From the NCBI GenBank assembly GCA_902785105.1, contig CACZXF010000032.1:1-64000 (forward strand): DNA of 64,000 nt. The letters are read 5' to 3'. Under the pieces are notes generated by a model that saw nothing but the letters and a program-made list of their open reading frames with translations, searched no databases and was not told where the DNA came from. The stretch comes from an uncultured Eubacteriales bacterium (GTDB lineage: Bacteria; Bacillota; Clostridia; Christensenellales; Aristaeellaceae). The position numbers were made by a program, and so were the translations under genes. Of the stretch, positions 17,837-28,332 are shown one piece after another; the first letter of the stretch is position 1; each line of letters begins with the position of its first letter.

Positions 17837-17865
17837 TTGACAAATACCCCTTGGGGGTATATAAT
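17837..17865 (+). promoter_or_regulatory. Copper-controlled promoter with CsoR operator in the spacer
   Basis: TTGACA (17837-17842) and TATAAT (17860-17865) are perfect and 17 bases apart. The spacer is filled by the palindrome ATACCCCTTGGGGGTAT (17844-17860), which matches the CsoR operator type (TACCC, short A/T centre, GGGTA). Apo-CsoR bound there would block RNA polymerase, and Cu(I) would release it. Confidence 0.9.
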
Positions 17866-17888
17866 AGTGTGCGAAGGATGTGAGGGAT

Positions 17889-18200
17889 ATGGAGCAGGAG
17901 AAGGTCTGTCCCGCCTGCGAGCGGCACAAGCGGACGCCGCGGGACGAGGCGGAGCTGAAGCAGCTGAAGAACCGGCTGAACCGCATCACCGGGCAGCTCA
18001 ACGGCATCGGCAGGATGCTGGATGAAAACCGCTATTGCGGGGACATACTGATACAGCTTGCCGCGGCGGAGAGCGCCCTGCAAGCGCTGGGCTACAGCAT
18101 ATTGCAGGAGCACATGCGCACCTGCATGGCCGAGGACATCCAGGCCGGCCGCACGGAGAGCGTGGACGAGGTCTTTGAGCTGATTAAGCGGCTGAAATGA
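17889..18200 (+). CDS. csoR: Copper-sensing transcriptional repressor CsoR
   Basis: This 103-residue all-helical DUF156 protein has the Cu(I) ligand set of CsoR: Cys50 (NRYCGD), His75 and Cys79 (LQEHMRTC), with the family spacing. The DNA-binding helix segment LKNRLNRITGQLNGIGRMLDE is well conserved. An extra N-terminal CPAC pair (residues 7-10) is not part of the classical site. ATG 17889 is preferred, with GAAGGA at 17873-17878; an in-frame GTG at 17880 is too close to that site. The operator in its own promoter and the copper ATPase downstream fit autoregulated copper efflux. Confidence 0.95.
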   Translation: MEQEKVCPACERHKRTPRDEAELKQLKNRLNRITGQLNGIGRMLDENRYCGDILIQLAAAESALQALGYSILQEHMRTCMAEDIQAGRTESVDEVFELIKRLK

Positions 18201-18211
18201 GAACGAGGGAG

Positions 18212-18345
18212 AAATTGGAATTTGTCAGGGAGACGGGGGTTCACCTCATCCGCCCCTTCGGGGCACCTTCCCCTCAAGGGGAAGGTGCCCGTGAGGGCGG
18301 ATGAGGTGGCCTCGAACAAACATCTCGACAAATCCCTGTTTACCG
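18212..18345. repeat. Family B intergenic repeat inside the csoR-copA operon
   Basis: The arms AAATTGGAATTTGTCAGGG and CGACAAATCCCTGTTTACCG enclose a compact core, CACCTCATCCGCCCCTTCGG ... GGGCGGATGAGGTGG. A CCTTCCCCTCAAGGGGAAGG palindrome sits in the centre. No separate promoter is seen before copA, so the hairpin is probably transcribed. Confidence 0.85.
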
Positions 18346-18369
18346 ACTAACCAAAAGAGGGCATAAACC

Positions 18370-20847
<2,478 letters not shown>

Positions 20848-20860
20848 GGGATAGTAGCCC

Positions 20861-20973
20861 GATAAATTGGAATTTGTCGTGCAGTCAAACCAACCTTGTA
20901 GGGGCGCCGTTTCGGCGCCCGCCCCTAACGAAACGCATCGTACTACCCGGCGGGCGGCATCCCTGTTTATCGC
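20861..20973. repeat. Family A intergenic repeat, right end truncated
   Basis: GATAAATTGGAATTTGTCG is followed by GGGGCGCCGTTTCGGCGCCC, AACGAAACGCATCGTACTAC and GGCGGGCGGC. The copy then breaks off into CCCTGTTTATCGCG, so the last hairpin is incomplete. Confidence 0.82.
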
Positions 20974-20990
20974 GCCCAACTAAACCAAAA

Positions 20991-21030
20991 ACCGCCCGCG
21001 CACGATTGAAAGTGCGCGGGCGGTTGGTTT
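20991..21030 (-). terminator. Rho-independent terminator of the coiled-coil protein gene
   Basis: ACCGCCCGCGCAC (20991-21003) and GTGCGCGGGCGGT (21012-21024) are perfect complements. On the minus strand the stem is followed by TTTTTGGTTT. Confidence 0.9.
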
Positions 21031-21032
21031 TA

Positions 21033-22760
21033 TTACTGCGCGACCACCACGGTGACGGGCACGCGGTTGGTGAGCTGGGGGTTGCCGTCCTGGTCGTAGA
21101 CGGTGGTGACGGCCATACCCTCGTGGGTGCCGGGGGCGAGGGGCTTATCAAGGGTGATGGCGTCGATGCTCTGACCGGGGGCGAGGGTGTCCGAGGTGTA
21201 GACCGTTTCGCCGTCCACCTGGAGGCTCAGCACCACGGGGTTGGAGCTGATGTCGGTGTTCCGGTAGCGCCAGGCGGCGGTGACGCCGTCGGCGGCCACG
21301 TCGATCTGATTGCCCACGGAGGTGGCGGTGTGGGCCTCGCCCGCCTCGGGCGCGCGGTCCACGCGGTAGGCCTCGACCTCGGCGAGCTGCTTTTCGTATT
21401 CCTCGCGGCTCTCCTCCAGCTCGGCGCTCTGGCGCTGGGCCTCGGCGGTGGCCCTTTCGAGGTCCGCCTGGAGGGCGGCCAGCTTCTGGGAGTCGCTGTC
21501 GGACTGGGAGGTCAGCGCCTCGATCTGACGGTTCAGGTCGTCGATGGTGGCAAGCTTTTCGTCCAGCTCGTTGGAGAGGCTGACGAACCGCGCCTCCGTC
21601 TCCTCCAGCATGGTCTGCATCTCGGTCAGGGTGGCGTCTGCCTCGTCGCGCTGCTGGTTGGCCTCGGCGATCTTGCCGGAGGCGCGGGTCAGCGTGCCCA
21701 CGAATTTGCCCAAGTCGGCCTGCACGTCGTCCAGCTTCTGAAGGCGCTCCGCCTCCGAGAGGTCCTCGGCGCTGTCCAGCAGGTCGCCGATGCGGGCCTG
21801 GAGCGCGCCGGTGTGGTCCATCAGCGCCTGGGTGGTCTCGGTGATGGAAGCCTCGCTGTCCTCGAGCACGGCGAGAGCCTCGGATTCAATGGTTTCCGCT
21901 TCGACGTTCGCCGTCTCCGCCGACTGTGCCTCGGCCATGGCCGCTTCCAGGGCCTGCAGGCGCTCGGCCCCGGCCTTCACCTCGGCCTCCAGCTCGGCGA
22001 TGACCTTGTCTGCCTCGGCTCTGGCGGCGGTGAGCTGCTTCTCGGCCTCGGCCAGCTTTTCCCCGCTGGTCCTGGACTCCGTCTGGGCGGCGGCAAGCTG
22101 ATCCTCCAGCGCCTTGATCTTCTCCTCGCTGGCCTTGGCGGCGGCGGTCTGTTCCTCCGTGGCCTTCGCCTGCACGGCGGCCAGCTCGCCCTCCAGCGCG
22201 GCGGACCTTTCGCCACTGGCCTTCGCCTCGGTCTGGGCGGCGGTGAGCTGCTCCTCCAGCGCGGCGGACTTTTCGCCGCTGGCCTTGGCCTCGTCCTGAG
22301 CGGCGGCAACCTGTCCCTCTAATTCGGCGACCTTTTCACCGCTGGCCTTGGCTTCTGCCTGGACGGTGGTCAGCTTGTCCTCCAGTTCGGCGACCTTTGC
22401 GCCGGTGGTCTTCGCCTCGTCCTGAGCGGCGGTGAGCTGGGCCTCCAGTTCGGCGACCTTCTCGCCGCTGGCCTTGGCCTCGTCCTGGGCAGCGGTGAGC
22501 TGGGCCTCGAGGGTCTTGACCTCCTCCTCGCTCCGGGCCTTCTTCAGCTTCGCGCTGGCTTCATCGTAGCTCGCCTGCACCTTGTCCAGCTCGGTCTTGA
22601 GGGCGGCGGCGTTGTCCTGCTCCGTCTTGAGCTGTTGGATCGCGGTGGAAAGCGTGTCCTTGCTGCTCTTCAGCCGGTTGTTGAAGAGTATGATGGCAAT
22701 GATGGCGGCGATCAGCAGGGCCAGCAGTACGATCTGCCAGATTTTGCTTTTGCGATCCAT
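21033..22760 (-). CDS. Membrane-anchored coiled-coil repeat protein
   Basis: This 575-residue protein has a short basic N-terminus, one span (IWQIVLLALLIAAIIAIILF), a long coiled coil and a globular end. From about residue 80 to 270 it repeats a 21-22 residue unit like VAELEAQLTAAQDEAKASGEK about nine times. Further heptad-rich helix runs to about 455. The last 110 residues are beta-rich (NPVVLSLQVDGETVYTSDTLAPGQSIDAITL). The repeats are nearly identical in DNA, so copy number may vary between strains. On the minus strand AGGAGG precedes the ATG and a TATAAT lies at 22805-22810. The function is unknown; an extracytoplasmic rod or spacer is inferred. Confidence 0.75.
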   Translation of the reverse strand: MDRKSKIWQIVLLALLIAAIIAIILFNNRLKSSKDTLSTAIQQLKTEQDNAAALKTELDKVQASYDEASAKLKKARSEEEVKTLEAQLTAAQDEAKASGEKVAELEAQLTAAQDEAKTTGAKVAELEDKLTTVQAEAKASGEKVAELEGQVAAAQDEAKASGEKSAALEEQLTAAQTEAKASGERSAALEGELAAVQAKATEEQTAAAKASEEKIKALEDQLAAAQTESRTSGEKLAEAEKQLTAARAEADKVIAELEAEVKAGAERLQALEAAMAEAQSAETANVEAETIESEALAVLEDSEASITETTQALMDHTGALQARIGDLLDSAEDLSEAERLQKLDDVQADLGKFVGTLTRASGKIAEANQQRDEADATLTEMQTMLEETEARFVSLSNELDEKLATIDDLNRQIEALTSQSDSDSQKLAALQADLERATAEAQRQSAELEESREEYEKQLAEVEAYRVDRAPEAGEAHTATSVGNQIDVAADGVTAAWRYRNTDISSNPVVLSLQVDGETVYTSDTLAPGQSIDAITLDKPLAPGTHEGMAVTTVYDQDGNPQLTNRVPVTVVVAQ

Positions 22761-22867
22761 GGTCAGTCCTCCTATGACGGATGTCGGCGTAATGATATGT
22801 TTTCATTATAGCATGATTGAGATAAAATGAATAGTACCGGGGGAAAATTTGTTTGCGATGAAGGGAG

Positions 22868-23046
22868 GGATAAACGGGGATTTGTCGGGGAGTCGTTCGA
22901 AGTCCACCTCATCCGCCCCTTCGGGGCACTTGACAAGGGCCTGCCGGCCCCATCTCACTGAAAACAGTCCACTGGACTGTTTTCCGGGCGGGCGCGAAGC
23001 GCCGGATGAGGTGGGTTACCCGCTCAGCCCGACAAATTCCAATTTT
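22868..23046. repeat. Family B intergenic repeat with arms
   Basis: GATAAACGGGGATTTGTCGG and CGACAAATTCCAATTTTCC enclose a CCACCTCATCCG ... CGGATGAGGTGG core containing AACAGTCCACTGGACTGTT. It abuts the 3' end of mnmA. Confidence 0.85.
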
Positions 23047-23058
23047 CCCCTCCATCCC

Positions 23059-24138
23059 TCAATCTCCCGCCCTGTCCACGATGGCGCCGCCCAGGCAGAC
23101 GCGGTCCTGATAGAACACGGCGGACTGGCCGGGGGTGACGGCGCGCTGGGCGTCGGGAAAATCCATGTGGGAGACGCCGTCCCGCAGGGTGAGTATGCAG
23201 CGCTGGAGGGGCTGGCGATGGCGGAGGCGGACCTGACATTCCAGGGGCTCGCCGTCGGGAACCGGGGGATGCCCGGCCAGCCAGGTCAGCTCGGAGCCCT
23301 CGGCGCGGTGGGTGTAGAGCAGGGGAGAATCCTCGCCCTGCTGGACCACGAGAAGATTGTTTTCCAGGTCCTTTTTGATGACGAACCACCGCCGCCCGTC
23401 GCCGCTGCCGCCGATGCCCAGGCCCCGGCGCTGGCCGAGGGTGTAGTACATCAGGCCGATGTGTTCCCCTACCTTCTTGCCGTCCAGCGTCACCATGTCG
23501 CCGGGCTGGGCGGGCAGGTAGTGGGACAGAAATTCCCGGAAATTGCGCTCGCCGATGAAGCAGACGCCGGTGGAGTCCTTCTTCTCGCTGACGGGGATGC
23601 CATTCTCGCGGGCCAGTTCCCGGATCTGCGCCTTGGTCAGGTTCCCCACCGGGAACATGGCTTTGGACAGGGCCCGCTGGTTGATCATGTAGAGGAAATA
23701 GGTCTGGTCCTTGTTCTCATCGGCGGCCCGGAGCAGGCGGTATTCGCCGTTCACGCAGTCGATGTTGGCGAAGTGGCCCGTCACCAGCTTCTCCGCGCCG
23801 AGCTGCTCGGCGAAATTGAGGAACACATCGAACTTGATCTCCCGGTTGCAAAGCACGTCCGGGTTCGGCGTGCGGCCCCGGCGGTATTCCTCCAAAAAGC
23901 GGGTGAATACCCGGTCCCAGTATTGCTGGGCGAAGTTCACGGAATAGTAGGGGATGTCCAGATGCTCGCACACGGCGCGGGCGTCGGCCCAGTCCCGCTC
24001 GGAGGTGCAGACGCCGCTTTCGTCCTTCTCCTCCCAGTTCTTCATGAACACGCCGATCACCTCGTGGCCCGCCCGCTTCATCAGCATCGCCGCCACAGAG
24101 CTGTCCACGCCGCCCGACATACCGACCACTACGCGCAT
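23059..24138 (-). CDS. mnmA: tRNA-specific 2-thiouridylase MnmA
   Basis: This 359-residue PP-loop enzyme has SGGVDSS at residues 8-14. Catalytic Cys97 is in NPDVLCNREIKF, and persulfide Cys193 is in DSTGVCFIGE. YYTLGQRRGLGIGG and a C-terminal beta-barrel complete it. The enzyme puts sulfur on C2 of the wobble uridine of Glu, Gln and Lys tRNAs, using sulfur passed from a cysteine desulfurase (not in the window). MnmG, encoded 5.5 kb away, modifies C5 of the same base. The start MRVVVGMSGG matches the family. The gene is bordered by a family B repeat downstream and a family D repeat upstream. Confidence 0.97.
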   Translation of the reverse strand: MRVVVGMSGGVDSSVAAMLMKRAGHEVIGVFMKNWEEKDESGVCTSERDWADARAVCEHLDIPYYSVNFAQQYWDRVFTRFLEEYRRGRTPNPDVLCNREIKFDVFLNFAEQLGAEKLVTGHFANIDCVNGEYRLLRAADENKDQTYFLYMINQRALSKAMFPVGNLTKAQIRELARENGIPVSEKKDSTGVCFIGERNFREFLSHYLPAQPGDMVTLDGKKVGEHIGLMYYTLGQRRGLGIGGSGDGRRWFVIKKDLENNLLVVQQGEDSPLLYTHRAEGSELTWLAGHPPVPDGEPLECQVRLRHRQPLQRCILTLRDGVSHMDFPDAQRAVTPGQSAVFYQDRVCLGGAIVDRAGD

Positions 24139-24159
24139 GAGAAAAGCCTCCTATGGGGG

Positions 24160-24366
24160 TAAATGGAGATTTATCGGGGTGAATTGAAAATTGAAAATGG
24201 AAAATTGAAAATTGAGTTACCCGCGAAATCCTATCAACTGCGACAGACTAAACCCATTGTTTTATAGGAGCTTTGGGTATTCCGGGATGGTCGCGTCAAC
24301 GGCTATTAATTTTCAATTTTCAATTATCAATTTTCAATTTATCCCTCCAACAACTTCCAATTTACC
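24160..24366. repeat. Family D inverted repeat, copy with an empty site
   Basis: The arm GTAAATGGAGATTTATCGGG leads into AATTGAAAATTGAAAATGG, ending in ATTTTCAATTTATC and a CCAATTTACCC arm. The interior CCTATCAACTGCGACAG and TTGTTTTATAGGAGCTTTGG align with 6491-6534 but have no family C insertion, so this is the uninterrupted form. Together with the promoter at 24447 it fills the 24139-24511 gap. Confidence 0.82.
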
Positions 24367-24446
24367 CAATACTGACCCCCATTATATTCCACATCTCCCT
24401 TCCCCTACAATCACTCTTACATTAAACAAAAACGACATTGTTCGGC

Positions 24447-24475
24447 TTGATTTAGGCGGCGGCATGTGCTATGAT
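24447..24475 (+). promoter_or_regulatory. Promoter of the larEBC operon
   Basis: TTGATT (24447-24452) and TATGAT (24470-24475) are 17 bases apart, 37 bases upstream of larE. No nickel- or lactate-responsive operator was recognised. Confidence 0.7.
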
Positions 24476-24511
24476 GGTTAATGGAGTAAAACCTATTGGA
24501 GGCATAGAGAA

Positions 24512-25276
24512 ATGGGTGAAACGGTGCCGCGGGCGCTGGCGGAATTTTTCGCGGAACATCCCCGGGTGGCGCTGGCCTATTCGGGCGGCGTGGACAGCGC
24601 CTATCTGCTTTATGCGGCCAGGGCCTGCGGGTGCGATGTGGCGGCGTATTGCGTGAAGTCGGCCTTTCAGCCAGGATTTGAGCTGGAGGACGCCCGGCGG
24701 CTGGCGGTATCGCTGGGGGCGGCGCTGCATGTCATCGAGGTGGACGCGCTTAAAGACCCGGAGGTCCGGGCCAATCCCGCCGACCGCTGCTATTACTGCA
24801 AGCGCAACCTCTTTACAACGCTGATCGCCTGTGCCCGGAATGAGGGCTTCAATACCGTCATCGACGGCACCAACGCCTCCGACGACGCCGGGGACCGCCC
24901 CGGCATGAGGGCGCTTCGGGAGCTTGGCGTGCTCTCCCCCCTGCGGCTGTGCGGCATCACCAAGGCGGAGGTCCGGGCGTATTCCAAAGAAGCGGGGCTG
25001 TTCACCTGGGACAAGACCGCTTACGCCTGCCTGGCCACCCGCGTGCCTACAGGAGAAGAAATCACCGCCGAAAAGCTCAGCCGCGTCGAGGGGGCCGAGG
25101 CCGCACTGTTTAGCCTGGGCTTCACGGATTTCCGCGTACGCCTGTTCCACGACGCCGCCCGGCTCCAGCTCCCCGCCGCCCAGATCGAATCGGCGGCGCG
25201 GCGAAGGGGCGAAATACGTGCCGCGTTAAAGCCCTTTTTTGACGTGATTTTGATGGATACAATGGACAGAGGATGA
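24512..25276 (+). CDS. larE: ATP-dependent sulfur transferase LarE (nickel-pincer cofactor synthesis)
   Basis: This 254-residue PP-loop protein has AYSGGVDSA at residues 22-30. Cysteines 93 and 96 (DRCYYCKRN) and Cys173 (AYACLATRVP) match the three-cysteine LarE type reported to bind a [4Fe-4S] cluster. The Lactobacillus plantarum type keeps only the last cysteine and gives up its sulfur sacrificially. LarE thiolates the pincer precursor. GGAGG at 24498-24502 lies 9 bases before the ATG. Eight bases separate it from larB, so the genes form one operon. Resemblance to NAD synthase or ExsB is limited to the PP-loop; the larB-larC context settles the call. Confidence 0.94.
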   Translation: MGETVPRALAEFFAEHPRVALAYSGGVDSAYLLYAARACGCDVAAYCVKSAFQPGFELEDARRLAVSLGAALHVIEVDALKDPEVRANPADRCYYCKRNLFTTLIACARNEGFNTVIDGTNASDDAGDRPGMRALRELGVLSPLRLCGITKAEVRAYSKEAGLFTWDKTAYACLATRVPTGEEITAEKLSRVEGAEAALFSLGFTDFRVRLFHDAARLQLPAAQIESAARRRGEIRAALKPFFDVILMDTMDRG

Positions 25277-25284
25277 AAGCATAA

Positions 25285-26052
25285 ATGAATCGAGAGGAAC
25301 TGACCCGCGTGCTGGAGGCGGTGCGCGACGGGGCGTTGAGTCCGGAGGCGGCGGTGAAGCGGCTGGACCGGGCGCCCTTTGAGGACATCGGCTTTGCGAA
25401 GATCGACCATCACCGCCCCCTGCGCAACGGCGCGTCGGAGGTGATCTACGGCGCGGGCAAGACGTCGGCGCAGATCGCCGCCATCGCCGCCCGGATGATC
25501 GAAGCCGGGGCGGAAAACATACTCATCACCCGGCTGGACGAGGCAAAGGCCGGGGAGGTATCAAAGGCCGTGCCCCTGCGCTACGAGGCCGTGGCCCGCA
25601 TCGGCATCGCCAATTATAAGGAACACGCGCTGGTGGGCAGCGTGGTGGTGGCCTCCGGGGGCACCAGCGATCTGCCCGTCTGCGAGGAGGCCGCGCTGAC
25701 CGCCGAGACCCTGGGCAGCCGGGTCATTCGGCTGTACGACGTGGGCGTGGCCGGGCTTCACCGGCTGCTGGCCCATGTGGACGAGCTGCAATCCGCCCGG
25801 TGCGTCGTGGCCGTGGCGGGCATGGAGGGTGCGCTGGCCAGCGTGGTCGGCGGGCTGGTGGACTGTCCCGTCATCGCCGTGCCCACCTCCGTGGGCTATG
25901 GGGCCAACTTCGGCGGACTCTCCGCCCTGCTCTCCATGCTCAACGCCTGCGCCAGCGGCGTCTCCGTGGTCAACATCGACAACGGCTTCGGCGCCGGCTA
26001 CCTGGCCAATCGGATCAATCGGATGAAGGGGATCGAAGGGGCAGAGGGATAA
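25285..26052 (+). CDS. larB: LarB, pyridinium-3,5-biscarboxylic acid mononucleotide synthase
   Basis: This 255-residue protein has a C-terminal PurE-like domain. Residues around SVVVASGGTSDLPVCEEAALTAE and IAVPTSVGYGANFGGLSALLSMLNACASGV carry the LarB signatures. The enzyme carboxylates and hydrolyses nicotinic acid adenine dinucleotide as the first step of nickel-pincer nucleotide synthesis. The N-terminal EVIYGAGKTSAQI segment is also typical. Its stop codon TAA (26050-26052) lies within the left arm (GATAAATTGG) of the family A repeat that follows, so the insertion defined or trimmed the C-terminus. Confidence 0.95.
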   Translation: MNREELTRVLEAVRDGALSPEAAVKRLDRAPFEDIGFAKIDHHRPLRNGASEVIYGAGKTSAQIAAIAARMIEAGAENILITRLDEAKAGEVSKAVPLRYEAVARIGIANYKEHALVGSVVVASGGTSDLPVCEEAALTAETLGSRVIRLYDVGVAGLHRLLAHVDELQSARCVVAVAGMEGALASVVGGLVDCPVIAVPTSVGYGANFGGLSALLSMLNACASGVSVVNIDNGFGAGYLANRINRMKGIEGAEG

Positions 26053-26164
26053 ATTGGAATTTGTCGGGCAGTCAAACCAACCTTGTAGGGGCGCCGTTTC
26101 GGCGCCCGCCCCTAACGAAACGCATCGTACTACCCGGCGGGCGGCGCAACGCCGCCCCTACAGG
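26050..26164. repeat. Family A intergenic repeat between larB and larC
   Basis: The left arm AAATTGGAATTTGTCGGG and CAGTCAAACCAACCTTGTAG precede a complete core (26083-26164) with AACGAAACGCATCGTACTAC in the centre. larC begins 20 bases later, so the hairpins are part of the operon transcript. Confidence 0.88.
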
Positions 26165-26183
26165 AGAAAAAGGGGCTGACCAC

Positions 26184-27392
26184 ATGAAAACCCTCTACAT
26201 AGAATGCAACATGGGCGCGGCGGGGGACATGCTGATGGCAGCGCTGTCGGAGCTGATTCCGGAGCCGGAGCGGTTTATCGAGCGTATGAACGGGCTGGGC
26301 CTGCCGGGGGTGCATATCGAGCGTCGGGCCGATGAGAAGTGCGGCATGAGGGGCTCGCATATTGCCGTGACCGTCCATGGCGAGGAGGAGCATTCCCACG
26401 ACGTCCAGGACCATGAGCATCATCATGAACACCATCATCACCACAGCGGCCTCCACGACGTGCGTGCCATCATCGACGGGCTGGACCTGCCGGAGAAGGT
26501 GAAGCGGCACGCGGGGGAGGTCTACGACCTGATCGCCGGGGCCGAGGCGAGGGTCCACGGGACCACGGTGGATCAGGTTCACTTCCACGAGGTCGGCGCG
26601 CTGGACGCGGTGGCGGATGTGGTGGGCGTCTGTCTGCTGATGGATATGATCGCGCCCGACCGTGTGGTGGTCTCCCCGGTCCACGTGGGCAGCGGTCAGG
26701 TGAAGTGCGCCCACGGCATACTCCCCGTCCCCGCCCCCGCAATGGCGCTGCTGCTGGAGGGCGCGCCCATCTACGGCGGCCAGATCCGCGGCGAACTCTG
26801 CACCCCTACCGGCGCGGCGCTGCTGAAGCACTTCGCGGACGGCTTCGGCCCCATGCCGACCATGGCGGTGTCCAGGACCGGCGTCGGCACCGGCAGCAAG
26901 GACTTCGAGTGGGCCAACGTCCTCCGCGCGATGCTGGGCGAGTCCGTGGAAAATCAGAGCGCCGCCCCCAGTGTCGGTTCCGCCGACGCCTCCGAACTGC
27001 GCTGCAATTTGGACGACATGACCGGCGAGGCCATCGCCTTTGCCGCCCAGGCGCTGCTGGACGCCGGGGCGCTGGACGTCTGGTGCCAGACCATCTTCAT
27101 GAAGAAGGGCCGCCCCGGCACGATGCTCTGCTGCCTCTGCCGCGCGGGCGAGGAGGAAAAGTACGCCGCCCTGATGCTCAAGCATACCACCAGCATCGGC
27201 ATCCGCTGGCAGCGCGTGGGCCGGTTCACCCTGGAGCGGGAGGCCGTCACCCTCGATTCCCCCTGGGGCCCCGTCCGCGCCAAGCGCTCCCACGGCTACG
27301 GCGTCAACCGCGTCAAGCCCGAATTTGAGGACATCGCCGAGATCGCACGCCACGAGGCCGTCAGTTTGGAAGAGGTCATGGCGAGAAGGTGA
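26184..27392 (+). CDS. larC: LarC, nickel insertion protein for the pincer cofactor (CTP-dependent)
   Basis: This 402-residue protein starts MKTLYIECNMGAAGDM. It carries a His-rich nickel-binding segment (DHEHHHEHHHHHSG, near residues 77-90). The conserved HFHEVGALDAVADVVG, SPVHVGSGQVKCAHGILPVPAP and ELCTPTGAALL motifs follow, then the C-terminal LarC2-like region (RCNLDDMTGEAIAFA). L. plantarum makes LarC by ribosomal frameshifting between larC1 and larC2; here both parts are in one uninterrupted frame. ATG 26184, 9 bases after AAAAAGGGG, is preferred over upstream in-frame starts that run through the repeat. larA is absent, so the cofactor must serve an enzyme encoded elsewhere. Confidence 0.95.
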   Translation: MKTLYIECNMGAAGDMLMAALSELIPEPERFIERMNGLGLPGVHIERRADEKCGMRGSHIAVTVHGEEEHSHDVQDHEHHHEHHHHHSGLHDVRAIIDGLDLPEKVKRHAGEVYDLIAGAEARVHGTTVDQVHFHEVGALDAVADVVGVCLLMDMIAPDRVVVSPVHVGSGQVKCAHGILPVPAPAMALLLEGAPIYGGQIRGELCTPTGAALLKHFADGFGPMPTMAVSRTGVGTGSKDFEWANVLRAMLGESVENQSAAPSVGSADASELRCNLDDMTGEAIAFAAQALLDAGALDVWCQTIFMKKGRPGTMLCCLCRAGEEEKYAALMLKHTTSIGIRWQRVGRFTLEREAVTLDSPWGPVRAKRSHGYGVNRVKPEFEDIAEIARHEAVSLEEVMARR

Positions 27393-27540
27393 ATTGGAAT
27401 TCATTGGAGAGACAAACCAACCTTGTAGGGGCGCCGTTTCGGCGCCCGCCTTGTACGAAGCGCATCGTCCTGCCCGGCGGGCGGCGCAACGCCGCCCCTA
27501 CAGGAGTAAGGACAACTCCCCCGATAACTCCCCGTTTATC
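27391..27540. repeat. Family A intergenic repeat after larC
   Basis: The larC stop (TGA) merges into the arm GTGAATTGGAATTCATTGG. The core 27422-27504 is complete and is followed by CCCCGATAACTCCCCGTTTATC. It is the same orientation and subtype as the copy at 26050. Confidence 0.88.
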
Positions 27541-27543
27541 AAA

Positions 27544-27583
27544 CAAAACCCCCGGGGCACTTGACCAGCGCCCCGGGGGATTC
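27544..27583 (-). terminator. Rho-independent terminator of hpf
   Basis: CCCCCGGGGC (27549-27558) and GCCCCGGGGG (27570-27579) form a 10-bp stem. On the minus strand it is followed by TTTTGTTTG. Confidence 0.9.
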
Positions 27584-27596
27584 ATATATAGATGTT

Positions 27597-28127
27597 TTAC
27601 TCTTCCGGAATGAGCAGGCCGTAGCTGCCGTCGTTGCGGCGGTAGAGCACGTTCATAGTCTCGGTTTCGGAATTCATGAACAGGAAGAAGTTGTGGCCCA
27701 GCAGCTCCATCTGGGTGATGGCGTCGTCCACCTCCATGGGCTTCACGGCGAACTTCTTGGTGCGCACCACGTCGTAATTGGCCTCCTCGTAGACCGGCTC
27801 CACGGCGGGCTCCGCCTCGGCGCGAGCCTCGCGGATCTGCTTGCCCATCTTCGTGCGATAGCGGCGAATCTGGCTCTCCAGCTTGTCCACGGCGCGGTCG
27901 ATGGAGAGGTACATGTCGTTGCTGTCCTCCTCGGCGCGCAGGATCAGGCCGTTGACGCTCATGGTGACCTCGGCGATGTTCCTGCCGCCCCGCTGCTGAC
28001 GGAACCGCACGATGGCCTCAGGCTCCTGGGTGAAGTAGCGCTCCAGCTTGGAAAGCTTTTTCTCGGCCCTGGCCTTCAGGCTGTCCGAAACCACATCTTT
28101 GCCGGAATAGACAAACTTCATTTTCAT
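27597..28127 (-). CDS. hpf: Ribosome hibernation promoting factor, long form
   Basis: This 176-residue protein is of the long HPF type. The N-terminal S30AE/RaiA domain (MKMKFVYSGKDVVSDSLKARAEKKLSKLERYF) is joined by a Glu/Ala linker to the C-terminal dimerisation domain (VVRTKKFAVKPMEVDDAITQMELLGHNFFLFMNSETETMNVLYRRNDGSYGLLIP). Long HPF pairs 70S ribosomes into 100S dimers in stationary phase. AAAGGAG precedes the ATG on the minus strand. A SigH-like promoter (28178-28207) and a terminator frame it as a single-gene unit. Confidence 0.96.
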   Translation of the reverse strand: MKMKFVYSGKDVVSDSLKARAEKKLSKLERYFTQEPEAIVRFRQQRGGRNIAEVTMSVNGLILRAEEDSNDMYLSIDRAVDKLESQIRRYRTKMGKQIREARAEAEPAVEPVYEEANYDVVRTKKFAVKPMEVDDAITQMELLGHNFFLFMNSETETMNVLYRRNDGSYGLLIPEE

Positions 28128-28177
28128 CGCTCCTTTATATTAAAATGACCTGCGTCCCATTTTTAACGCTTCTTTAT

Positions 28178-28207
28178 ATATTCCACACGCACCCTGTATT
28201 TTCCTGC
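28178..28207 (-). promoter_or_regulatory. Candidate SigH-type promoter of hpf
   Basis: On the minus strand GCAGGAAAA and GTGGAATAT are separated by 12 bases. This fits the Bacillus SigH consensus (RnAGGAwWW, 11-12 bases, RnnGAAT). Transcription would begin about 45 bases before the hpf ATG. In B. subtilis the hpf homologue yvyD is transcribed by SigB and SigH, which makes the match meaningful. Confidence 0.6.
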
Positions 28208-28332
28208 ATGCGTTGAGAAAATATTTACTTCGCGTGAAATTATAAATTTTTATTAAACAATCAGGCGGTAAGATAAATTGATGTTTGCAAAAGGGCATTA
28301 TAAGGAACGGCTTGCGGGTAAACGACCGAGAC

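Noticed and set aside
24512..25276. NAD synthase or ExsB/QueC identity for the PP-loop gene
   Set aside because: The cysteine pattern and the adjacent larB and larC fit LarE; only the PP-loop is shared with the alternatives.
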